DNA from: Paraconexibacter antarcticus
GTDB taxonomy: Bacteria; Actinomycetota; Thermoleophilia; Solirubrobacterales; Solirubrobacteraceae
DNA length: 64,000 bases
Direction: 5' to 3'
Assembly (NCBI RefSeq): GCF_024220175.1
Contig: NZ_CP098502.1
Location: 4,530,514-4,594,513 of the forward strand
A program made the translations under genes and the position numbers. Of this stretch, positions 22,750 to 30,004 are shown in pieces (position 1 is the stretch's first letter; every line of letters starts with the position of its first letter). The notes below the pieces were generated by a model that was not told the origin of the DNA, searched no databases, and saw only the letters and a program-made list of their open reading frames with translations.

Positions 22750-24000
22750 TCAGCCGGCGAGGTCCCGGGCCCGCAGCGCGAGCTGGAGCTCGAGGCGGCG
22801 GGCCGGGTCCTCGAGCACCGAGCCGAAGCGCTCCTGCAGGCCGCCGAGCCGGTAGCGCACGGTCTGCGGATGGACGTGGAGCGCGGCCGCCGCGGCCGCG
22901 ACGTCCCCGTGCGCGTCGAGCCACGCCGTGAGCGTCGCGACGGCGCGCGCGTAGGCCGCCTCCGTCATGCCGTCGAGCGGCCCGAGCCGGAGCGCGACGA
23001 GGTCGGCCGTGAGCTCGCGGTCGGCCGCGAGGAGCAGCGGCAGGAGATGGTCGCGGGCGTAGGCGAGCTTGTCGGACCCGAGCTCGCCGGCGGCGTGCAG
23101 GGGCCACGCCGCGACGGCCCGCGCGAACGAGACGTGCGCCTCCTCCCACGGCCCGCCCGGCCCGAGGACACCACGCCGGTCGCGCAGGGCACGACGGATC
23201 TGGGCGCGGCGCCCGGGCGCCCCCGCGTCGGGCACGAGCAGGACGGCGACCGGCCGCAGCGCCGCGGCGATCGAGCCGGACGGCATGCGGCGCGCGATGA
23301 CCCCGGGGTCGGCGTCCCCGACCGCGAGCACCGCGACGGAGGACGGCAGCGGCCAGTCGGCGGCCAGCGCGGCCTCCTCGACCGCGGCGGGATCGGTCAC
23401 CGGGCCGGAGACGAGCAGCTCGACGAGCGCCTGGCGCCGCGTCTGCAGCGACCCGGCGCGGAGCGACTGCTCCTGCGAGTAGCCGCGCACCGAGGCGGCC
23501 GAGAGCCGGTCGATGTACGCGAAGATCGCCTCGGCGAGCCGGCCGAGGGTCGCGACGTCCATCCCCTCCTCCTCGGCGTAGGCCGCGACCTCGCGCCAGG
23601 ACACGCGGGCGCCGACGCGGTAGGCCGACTGCAGCGCGTCGAGCGTCCGGCCGGCGCGGTACTCGGCCCGCCCGAGCGCCTCGTAGACCGATTCGTCCGG
23701 GCCCTCGCCGTCCTTGCCCAGCAGCCCGACGAACTGGTCCAGGCCCGCGGTGACCCCCTGCGAGATGAGCCGGCCGAACGCGCCCTCGAGCGGCTGGTCG
23801 TACTCGGGGACCTCCTCGCGGACGGCGGCGATGACGAGCTCGACCGCCCCGCTGATGCGCGGCCGCATGCGCTCGGCGAGGTCGGCCGGGACCGCGGCCC
23901 ACGGCGAGCGGTCGGGCGGCGGTGCTCCGGGCGGGTCGGCCACGGCGCCATCGTCCCATGCGCGGGCACCCGCCGGAGGGCCGGGCGCCGCCGAGGTCAC
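22750..24000 (-). CDS. PucR/CdaR-type regulator with C-terminal HTH
   Basis: A protein of up to 416 residues. An N-terminal helical sensory region (about 40-200) is followed by a GGDEF-like degenerate middle and the family's C-terminal HTH: LTAWLDAHGDVAAAAAALHVHPQTVRYRLGGLQERFG. It converges on the desaturase gene, ending 1 bp after it, so it may control the reductase/desaturase pair (inference). The start is uncertain: GTG at 24000 lies inside a 20-bp tandem duplication; GTG at 23943 (VADPPGAPPP) is a good alternative. It is downstream of the two-component genes on the same strand. Confidence 0.85.
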   Translation of the reverse strand: MTSAAPGPPAGARAWDDGAVADPPGAPPPDRSPWAAVPADLAERMRPRISGAVELVIAAVREEVPEYDQPLEGAFGRLISQGVTAGLDQFVGLLGKDGEGPDESVYEALGRAEYRAGRTLDALQSAYRVGARVSWREVAAYAEEEGMDVATLGRLAEAIFAYIDRLSAASVRGYSQEQSLRAGSLQTRRQALVELLVSGPVTDPAAVEEAALAADWPLPSSVAVLAVGDADPGVIARRMPSGSIAAALRPVAVLLVPDAGAPGRRAQIRRALRDRRGVLGPGGPWEEAHVSFARAVAAWPLHAAGELGSDKLAYARDHLLPLLLAADRELTADLVALRLGPLDGMTEAAYARAVATLTAWLDAHGDVAAAAAALHVHPQTVRYRLGGLQERFGSVLEDPARRLELQLALRARDLAG

Positions 24001-24022
24001 ACGGGCGCCGCCGAGGTCACAC
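23983..24022. repeat. Perfect 20-bp tandem duplication at a gene junction
   Basis: GGGCGCCGCCGAGGTCACAC at 23983-24002 is repeated at 24003-24022. The outer copy holds the TGA stop of the histidine kinase (24017-24019); the inner copy holds the possible GTG start of the PucR-type gene (23998-24000). Before duplication the two genes would have overlapped as GTGA. Confidence 0.85.
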
Positions 24023-25381
24023 GGGCGCGCCGAGCGTCGGCACGCTGAGGACGAAGCGCCCGCCCTGCCCCGGCTCGGCGACGACGTCGCCCCCGGCGGT
24101 CCGCGCGAGCCGGCGTGCGAGCGCGAGGCCGAGCCCGGCCCCGCCGTTGCCCGCCCCCGGCGCGGAGGCGGGCGCGCGGCCCTGATAGCCCGGCGCGAAG
24201 ATCGCCTCCTCCTCGCCGGCCGCCACCCCGTCGCCGTCGTCGAGGACGGAGATCCGCGCGACGCCGCCGCGGACGGCGAGCGCCACGTCGACGCGGGTGC
24301 GGGCGTGGCGGACGGCGTTGTCGACGAGCGGGAGCAGCGCCCGCGCGACGAGGTCGGCGTCCGCGGCGAGCCGAGCGGACGCGCCGCCCGAGGGCCCGCG
24401 GACGGTGACGCGCCCGTGGGCGGGCAGGCCGTCGAGCGCGTCGGTGATGACCTCGAGCGCGTCGCAGCCGTCCGCCCCGGCGACCTCCCCGCGGGCGACC
24501 GCCATGAGCGTGTCGATGACGCCGGTCATCCGCTTCGTGCCGTCGACGATCGCGGCGAGCGAGGCCCGGACGTCCTCCGCCGGGCGACCGGGGCGGGCGG
24601 CGAGCTCGGCCTCGGCCTGGATCCCGGCGAGCGGCGTGCGCAGCTCGTGCGCCATCTCGGCGGAGAAGCGCTGCTCGTGCCGCCGGCTCGCCGCGATGCG
24701 GCCGAGCAGGCCGTCGAGGGTCGCCGCCAGGCCGGTGAGCTCGTCGACCGGCGGCCCGAGGTCGAAGCGCCGGTCGAGGTCGTGCTCCCCCCAGTCCTCC
24801 GCGTCGCGCGCCATGTCGCCGACCGGCCGGAGCGCCGTGCCGACCGCGCGCCAGGCGATGCCCCCGACGGCGAGCAGGACGAAGAGGTCGAGGACGAGCG
24901 AGCCGAACAGCGCGATCCGCTCGGTGTGCTCGTACGGGGCGCGGGAGACGGCGACGACGACGGTCGCGATGGGACGCCCGCGGCCGTCGTTGCGCACGGG
25001 CTCGGCGCGCAGCGCGAACCGGTCCTCCGCCACGTCGCGCTCGACCGCGTGCGTCGTCCCCGCGAGCGCATCGGCCGCCCGCTGGACGTCCGCCGTCGCG
25101 ACGGGACGGACGAGCGCCCGGCGGCCGACGAAGACCCACGCCTGCCGGTCGAGCACCTGGTCGTTCGTCCCGTCGCGGACGACGACCTTCCCGCCGGTCG
25201 TGGAGATCGTCGCGATCTGGGCGGCCGCCCGCGCCTTGAGGACGGACGTCGCGTCGTCCTCGAGCTGCGAGCGCAGCATGAGGTTGATCGCGACGCTCAG
25301 CACCCCGAGGCCGAGCGCGAGGGCGAGCACCGACGCGAGGGCGACACGGGCCTGCAGCCGCGAGGGCGGCGTGAGGTTCAT
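24017..25381 (-). CDS. Two-component sensor histidine kinase
   Basis: A 454-residue kinase: TM1 (about 13-36), an extracytoplasmic sensor of about 120 residues, TM2 (158-179), HAMP (about 180-235), a dimerisation domain with phosphoacceptor His245 in AEMAHELRTPLAG, then the ATPase with N box LVDNAVRHA (Asn355), G1 box DDGDG (381-385) and G2 box GAGLGLA. It overlaps the response regulator gene by 4 bp (ATGA) and forms a cognate pair with it. The signal sensed is unknown. It ends in the 20-bp duplication before the PucR-type gene. Confidence 0.93.
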   Translation of the reverse strand: MNLTPPSRLQARVALASVLALALGLGVLSVAINLMLRSQLEDDATSVLKARAAAQIATISTTGGKVVVRDGTNDQVLDRQAWVFVGRRALVRPVATADVQRAADALAGTTHAVERDVAEDRFALRAEPVRNDGRGRPIATVVVAVSRAPYEHTERIALFGSLVLDLFVLLAVGGIAWRAVGTALRPVGDMARDAEDWGEHDLDRRFDLGPPVDELTGLAATLDGLLGRIAASRRHEQRFSAEMAHELRTPLAGIQAEAELAARPGRPAEDVRASLAAIVDGTKRMTGVIDTLMAVARGEVAGADGCDALEVITDALDGLPAHGRVTVRGPSGGASARLAADADLVARALLPLVDNAVRHARTRVDVALAVRGGVARISVLDDGDGVAAGEEEAIFAPGYQGRAPASAPGAGNGGAGLGLALARRLARTAGGDVVAEPGQGGRFVLSVPTLGAPV

Positions 25382-26073
25382 CGCAGGACGTAGCCGACGC
25401 CGCGCACGTTCGCGAGCTCGGTGGGCGCTCCGACCTCCCGGAGCTTGCGGCGCAGGCGGGTGATGTACGCGTCGAGGGTGTTGTCGTGGACGATCGCCCC
25501 GTCGGGCCAGGCGGCGCCGACGAGCTCGCGGCGGCGGACGACCTCCCCGCTGCGCGCGACGAGCGGGGCGAGCAGGCGGAACTCGGTCGGCGTCAGCGTC
25601 ACGTGGGCGTCCCCGCAGCGGATCCCGTGGGCGGCGGCGTCGAGGCGCAGCGCGAACGCGCCGTCCGGTGCCTCGGTCGCGGCCGGCGGCTCCGCGCCGG
25701 CCGCCGGCGGGGAGCGCTTGAGCAGCGCCTGCACCCGTACGAGGAGCTCGGCGAGCGCGAACGGCTTCGTGAGGTAGTCGTCGCCGCCGGCGCGGAAGCC
25801 GGACACGCGGTCGGTGACGGCGTCCCGGGCGGTGAGGAACAGGACCGGCGCGGTGACGCCGTGCGCGCGCAGCGCCTGGCAGACGTCGCGGCCGTCGGCG
25901 TCCGGCAGGCCGACGTCGAGGATGAGCGCGTCGACCGCCCCGGGGACGAAGCGCGCGACCGCCTCGCGGCCCGTGCCGACGACGAGCGTCTCGTGCCCCT
26001 CGTCCGCGAGGGCCCGTGCGAGGACGGAGCGCAGCGCGGCATCGTCCTCACATACGCCGATGCGACCGGTCAC
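25378..26073 (-). CDS. OmpR-family response regulator
   Basis: A 231-residue regulator: receiver domain with acidic pair E9/D10, phosphoacceptor Asp53 (LILDVGLPDADG), Thr81 and Lys103, a Pro/Ala linker, and a C-terminal winged helix (about 145-230, with TPTEFRLLAPLVAR and DNTLDAYITRLRRKL). It is first in the operon with the kinase. The divergent 111-bp gap to the unknown gene at 26185 holds its promoter; no clear site was picked out. Confidence 0.95.
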   Translation of the reverse strand: MTGRIGVCEDDAALRSVLARALADEGHETLVVGTGREAVARFVPGAVDALILDVGLPDADGRDVCQALRAHGVTAPVLFLTARDAVTDRVSGFRAGGDDYLTKPFALAELLVRVQALLKRSPPAAGAEPPAATEAPDGAFALRLDAAAHGIRCGDAHVTLTPTEFRLLAPLVARSGEVVRRRELVGAAWPDGAIVHDNTLDAYITRLRRKLREVGAPTELANVRGVGYVLR

Positions 26074-26184
26074 GTGACCAGCCTACGCGGCACGCCTGAC
26101 CCGCACCTGAACGAGCGCCCGGCGGCGGTCTGCACGCCGCGCGGGTTGACGTGACCCCTCGCGGCGGTCAGCATCAGCCAGGCG

Positions 26185-26784
26185 ATGCCGTTTTCCGACT
26201 GGCGTGAGCCGGCGCGGCGCCTGGCCGCGTCGTACGGACCTCCCACCCCGGAGCAGGTCGCGCTCGCCACGCACGCCGGCGTCGACCTCCCCGACGACAC
26301 GCCCCACGACGTCGCCGCCGCCCTGCTCCTCGACGCGCTCGCGGAGACGCTGACGCTCCACGGCCCGCTGCCGCCGACGCCCGGGCAGCTCGCCTACCTC
26401 CACGACCTCGGCCACGAGTGGCGCCTGGCGCCGTGGCGCGCGACGCGCCGCGTCTCGTCGGCGCTCATCGGCGTCCTCGTCAGCCGCGGACGGGTGGACG
26501 CCCTGGAGCTGCTGCGGCCCGCGCACGGCGATCTCGTCGGCGTCGCCCGCCCGCCGCGCCACGACGACGACGCGGACATCCCGTTCCTCGTCGACCCCGC
26601 GCAGCGCCCGCTGCCCTCCTCGCTCGTCGTCAGCTCGGTGAGCGAGAGCGGCCGCGTGAACTTCCGCGGCGGCTCCGGCCTCGCCGCGTGGCCCGAGCAC
26701 GTGACGATGCTCGCCCGCGCGAGCGACGTCTGGGACACGACGCCCCGGACGTGGCAGCCGTCGCTCTTCGAGCCCGGCGCCTGA
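26185..26784 (+). CDS. Protein of unknown function, 199 residues
   Basis: I do not recognise a family. The protein is soluble, with an N-terminal helical part (about 5-100, including two leucine-rich helices around AAALLLDALAETLTLHG and RRVSSALIGVLVSRG) and a C-terminal part with short beta-like stretches (SLVVSSVSESGRVNFRGGSG) that mentions Trp often near the end (VWDTTPRTWQPSLF). No signal or transmembrane segment. It is divergent from the two-component operon and convergent with serS, with a hairpin element just after its stop. Confidence 0.65.
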   Translation: MPFSDWREPARRLAASYGPPTPEQVALATHAGVDLPDDTPHDVAAALLLDALAETLTLHGPLPPTPGQLAYLHDLGHEWRLAPWRATRRVSSALIGVLVSRGRVDALELLRPAHGDLVGVARPPRHDDDADIPFLVDPAQRPLPSSLVVSSVSESGRVNFRGGSGLAAWPEHVTMLARASDVWDTTPRTWQPSLFEPGA

Positions 26785-26789
26785 GCGGC

Positions 26790-26841
26790 GCCGACCGACA
26801 GCTCACGCCGACCTGTCCTGCGTCAGCTGTCAGTCGACGGC
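26790..26841. repeat. Dispersed hairpin element, copy B
   Basis: Arms of 12 bp with one mismatch (26792-26803, 26825-26836) enclose GACCTGTCCTGCGT, the same loop as copy A at 20240-20294. It fills the 74-bp gap between the convergent unknown gene and serS, which fits a two-way terminator. Arms differ from copy A while keeping pairing (CCGACCGACAGCT versus CCGACTGACA). Confidence 0.65.
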
Positions 26842-26858
26842 GGCGCGAGGGGGCGTGG

Positions 26859-28118
26859 TCAGCCCGCCGCGGGCAGCGACGCCGGCAGCCCGTAGGCCTG
26901 GAGCGCCGCCGGGAGGGCGATCGATCCGTCCGCCTGCTGGCCGTTCTCGAGCAGCGCGACGATCGTGCGGCCGACCGCGACGGCGGTCCCGTTGAGCGTG
27001 TGGAGCGTCAGCGGCTTCTTGGAGCCCGCGGGGCGGTAGCGGATGTCGAGGCGGCGGGCCTGGAAGTCCGTCGTGTTCGACGTCGAGGTGAGCTCGCGGT
27101 ACTTCCCCTGCCCGGGCAGCCAGGCCTCGCAGTCGTACTTCTTCGCCGCGCTCGCGCCGAGGTCGTCGACGGCGATGTTCACGACGCGGTAGGGCAGGCC
27201 GAGCTCGGCGAGGATCTCCTCCTCGATCGCGAGCAGCTTGTCGTGCCACTCGGGCGAGTCCTCCGGACGGACGAACGCGAACATCTCGACCTTGTCGAAC
27301 TGGTGGACGCGGAAGATGCCGCGCGTGTCGCGGCCCGCCGCGCCGGCCTCGCGGCGGAAGCACGGCGAGAAGCCCGCGTACAGCACCGGCAGCTGCTCGT
27401 CGTCGAGGATCTCCCCGGCGTGGAGCGACGCGAGCGCGACCTCGCTCGTCCCGACGAGGTAGAGGTCGTCGCCCGGCAGCGCGTAGATCTGCTGCTCGGT
27501 GTCGGGCAGCATGCCGGTGCCGAAGAGCGCCTCCTCCCGGACGAGGACCGGCGGGACGACGGGCGTGAAGCCGTGGCCGTGCAGCTTGTCGAGCGCCCAG
27601 CGGACGAGGGCGAGCTCGAGGAACACGAGGTCGCCGGTGAGGTAGGCGAACCGCGAGCCCGAGAGCCGGGCGCCGCGCTCGAGGTCGATGCGGTCGCCGG
27701 CGAGATCCTGGTGGTCGCGCGCCTCGAAGCCGAGCTCGCGGACCGTCCCCTCCTCGCGGAGCACGGTGTCGGTGTCCGCGGCGGTCGGGTCCGGGAGGTT
27801 CGGGAGCGTGGCGAGCTTCGCCTGCAGCTCGACCTCGACCTGCGTCAGCTCCTCGCCGAGCGCCTGCCCGCGCGCCTTGACGTCCGCCATCGCGGCGATC
27901 GCCTCGGCCGCGTCCTCGCCCGCCTGCCTGGCCTTCGCGATCGCGCCGCCGGCGGCGTTCTGCTCCGCCTTCAGCGCCTCCGTCCGGGGGATGAGCGCGC
28001 GCCGCCGCTCGTCGAGCGCGAGCACCCCGTCGACCGCCTCCGCGACCCCGGGGCCGCGGCGCGACAGGGCGGCCCGCACGGCGTCGGTCTCGGTCCGCAG
28101 CAGCTTCAGGTCGAGCAT
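26859..28118 (-). CDS. serS: Seryl-tRNA synthetase
   Basis: Cytoplasmic class II aminoacyl-tRNA synthetase of 419 residues (usual 415-430). The N-terminal coiled-coil tRNA-binding arm spans about 25-105 (rich in Ala, Glu and Lys heptads). Class II motifs follow: motif 2 FRREAGAAGRDTRGIFRVHQF, and motif 3 near LNGTAVAVGRTIVALLENGQ. The start MLDLKLLRTE is typical. It is the last gene of a minus-strand run after soxR, 28 bp downstream. It is an essential housekeeping gene next to an accessory locus. Confidence 0.97.
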   Translation of the reverse strand: MLDLKLLRTETDAVRAALSRRGPGVAEAVDGVLALDERRRALIPRTEALKAEQNAAGGAIAKARQAGEDAAEAIAAMADVKARGQALGEELTQVEVELQAKLATLPNLPDPTAADTDTVLREEGTVRELGFEARDHQDLAGDRIDLERGARLSGSRFAYLTGDLVFLELALVRWALDKLHGHGFTPVVPPVLVREEALFGTGMLPDTEQQIYALPGDDLYLVGTSEVALASLHAGEILDDEQLPVLYAGFSPCFRREAGAAGRDTRGIFRVHQFDKVEMFAFVRPEDSPEWHDKLLAIEEEILAELGLPYRVVNIAVDDLGASAAKKYDCEAWLPGQGKYRELTSTSNTTDFQARRLDIRYRPAGSKKPLTLHTLNGTAVAVGRTIVALLENGQQADGSIALPAALQAYGLPASLPAAG

Positions 28119-28146
28119 CGGCGCGGACAGTAGCGCGGGCGCGGGC

Positions 28147-28596
28147 TCAGCGCCGGGCGACGGGCCGGGCCCACTCCGCCGGGCCGGGCCCGAGGCGGGC
28201 CGCGCGATCCTCCGGGTTCGCGAGCCGGCAGCGCCGGAGCGACAGGCACCCGCAGCCGATGCACTCGGTGAGGCCGCGCTTCAGCCGCTCGAGCTCCGCG
28301 ATCCGCTCGTCGATGCGGGCGCTCCACGTCGCCTGCAGGCGCGCCCAGTCCTTGCGGCCGGGGACGCGGTGCGGCGGCAGCCGGGCGAGCTCGGTCCCGA
28401 TCTCCTCGAGCGTCAGCCCGACCCGCTGGGCGTAGACGACGAAGGCGATCCGCCGGAGCACCGCCCGCGGGTAGCGGCGATGGCCCGACCCGGCCCGCTC
28501 GCTCGTGATGAGCCCGCGCTCCTCGTAGAACCGCAGCGCCGAGGCGGCCACGCCGCTGCGCCGCGCCACCTCGCCGATCGTGAGCAGGTCGTCCAT
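28147..28596 (-). CDS. soxR: SoxR-type [2Fe-2S] redox-sensing MerR regulator
   Basis: A 149-residue MerR-family regulator. The N-terminal winged helix reads LTIGEVARRSGVAASALRFYEERGL; a dimerisation helix (about 82-118) leads to the [2Fe-2S] ligands CIGCGCLSLRRC (C-x2-C-x-C-x5-C), the SoxR signature. Oxidation of the cluster by redox-active compounds switches on target promoters. In actinobacteria SoxR usually controls oxidoreductases and exporters rather than soxS. It sits 49 bp after the P450 gene, with a candidate SoxR box in the gap. Confidence 0.94.
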   Translation of the reverse strand: MDDLLTIGEVARRSGVAASALRFYEERGLITSERAGSGHRRYPRAVLRRIAFVVYAQRVGLTLEEIGTELARLPPHRVPGRKDWARLQATWSARIDERIAELERLKRGLTECIGCGCLSLRRCRLANPEDRAARLGPGPAEWARPVARR

Positions 28597-28625
28597 CGCG
28601 TCAGCGTGACGCCTCGCGCCGCCGC

Positions 28626-28645
28626 ATTCAAGCTCACTCGAGCTT
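28626..28645. promoter_or_regulatory. Candidate SoxR box
   Basis: The 18-mer ATTCAAGCTCACTCGAGC agrees at 12 of 18 positions with the enterobacterial soxbox CCTCAAGTTAACTTGAGG (as I recall it), keeping the TCAAG and GAG half-site cores. AAGCTC and GAGCTT form a 6-bp dyad around ACTC. It lies directly between the P450 stop and the soxR start, suggesting autoregulation. Confidence 0.5.
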
Positions 28646-30001
28646 TCAGGAGTCCGCGACGCCGCCGCCCCCCGAGCCTCCCGGCCCTCTGGCGGCGAAC
28701 CGCAGCGCGGACGGGTTCAGCGAGTAGGGCAGCGGCGCGTCGGGCGACAGGCCGTCCGCCACGCCGGCGACGACGACCGCCGGCCACCCGCGGAGCACCT
28801 GCGCGAGGACGGCGGTCCCCACGAGCAGCGCGAGGTTGCGTCCCGGGCAGCCCTGCGGGCCGGAGCTGAAGTGGTTGAAGGCGCGCTCCGAGCCGGCGTC
28901 CCCCTCGGTCCACGCCTCGGGCGCGAAGCGGTCGGCGTACTCGAGCCGCGCGCGGTCGCGGTGATGGAAGCCGTTGACGATGAGGACCTGCGTGCCCTTC
29001 GGGACGGTCGTCCCGTGCCAGGCGACGTCCACGAGCGTCTCGCGCGAGAGCAGCGGCGTCGTCGGGAAGAGGCGCATCGCCTCCTGCAGGCAGGCGGCGA
29101 GGTACGGCGCCTCGTCCCCCTCCAGCTCGCGGTCGACGACGGCACGCTGCGCCGGGTGGGTCGCGACGAGGGCGAGCGCCCGCAGCGCGTTCGTCGCGAG
29201 CGTGTCCTGCAGCGCGAAGAGCCAGTGCGTCGCCTGCCCGGCCGCCCGCGTGTCGACGTCGTGCGGCGCCCCCGCGAAGAGCGACACGAGCGAGCCCGGC
29301 TCGGCGGCCTCGACGTACGCGTCGAGGCGCTCGGTGTAGGCCGGATAGATCTCCGACGGCTCGGACGGCAGCCCGTTCGCCTCGCTCATGAGCGACGCGA
29401 GCAGCTCGCTGACCTCCTCGTCCTCGGCCGCGTGGTCGCCGAGGACGATCCGGCGCGTGAGCCGCCGGAACATCGCGTGCCACGCCTCGAAGTCCAGCGT
29501 CCCGCCCCCCTCCGCCGCGGCGACCGAGAGCAGCCGGTCGGTCTCCTCGACGACGACGTCGAGGAAGCCGCCCGCGAGGGAGTGGACCGCGGCGGGCGTC
29601 TCGAGGACCGCCTCGGTGAAGCGGCGGCGGTTCTCCCACAGCTCGCCGCGCGAGAGCGTCAGCGCGTCCGGCTGGAAGTGCCCCATGCCGGTGCGCTTCG
29701 CCGGCGGGTCGGAGGCGAACGGGTGCGGCGAGCCGTCGAGCGTCCGGGCGACGTCCTCGACGTCGAGGCACAGGAGCACCCGGTCCTTCATGACCCGGAT
29801 CCACACCGGGCCCGGGGCGTAGCGCGCGCGCAGCCCCTCCATGAGCCGGACCGCCCGCCCGTCGAGGCCGAGGCGCGTCGCGACGCCGACCGGGCCGGGC
29901 CGCCGCCGGAAGAGGCCCTGTACGGCGTTCGGGACGATGATCGCCTGGTTGAACTGGACGGTGTCGGCGATCGACGCCGAGGGGAGCTCGCGCGGCGCCA
30001 T
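28646..30001 (-). CDS. Cytochrome P450
   Basis: A 451-residue haem-thiolate enzyme. The haem ligand loop is FSSGPQGCPGRNL with Cys385, the E-x-x-R of helix K is E307-R310 (CLQEAMR), and the I-helix acid-alcohol pair is D266-T267, although the usual preceding Gly is Leu (ALQDTLAT). The pair of acid and Thr favours a true O2-activating monooxygenase rather than a hydroperoxide isomerase, but this is not decisive. It begins 3 bp after the stop of the SDR/alpha-dioxygenase fusion, so the two are almost certainly co-translated. It may act on the dioxygenase product or the same fatty acid. No transmembrane anchor. Confidence 0.93.
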   Translation of the reverse strand: MAPRELPSASIADTVQFNQAIIVPNAVQGLFRRRPGPVGVATRLGLDGRAVRLMEGLRARYAPGPVWIRVMKDRVLLCLDVEDVARTLDGSPHPFASDPPAKRTGMGHFQPDALTLSRGELWENRRRFTEAVLETPAAVHSLAGGFLDVVVEETDRLLSVAAAEGGGTLDFEAWHAMFRRLTRRIVLGDHAAEDEEVSELLASLMSEANGLPSEPSEIYPAYTERLDAYVEAAEPGSLVSLFAGAPHDVDTRAAGQATHWLFALQDTLATNALRALALVATHPAQRAVVDRELEGDEAPYLAACLQEAMRLFPTTPLLSRETLVDVAWHGTTVPKGTQVLIVNGFHHRDRARLEYADRFAPEAWTEGDAGSERAFNHFSSGPQGCPGRNLALLVGTAVLAQVLRGWPAVVVAGVADGLSPDAPLPYSLNPSALRFAARGPGGSGGGGVADS

Positions 30002-30004
30002 GCG

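Noticed and set aside
28646-30001. P450 as a CYP74/Ppo-type hydroperoxide isomerase
   Set aside because: The I-helix Asp-Thr pair and normal Cys loop favour an ordinary monooxygenase; isomerase function is possible but not supported by sequence alone.
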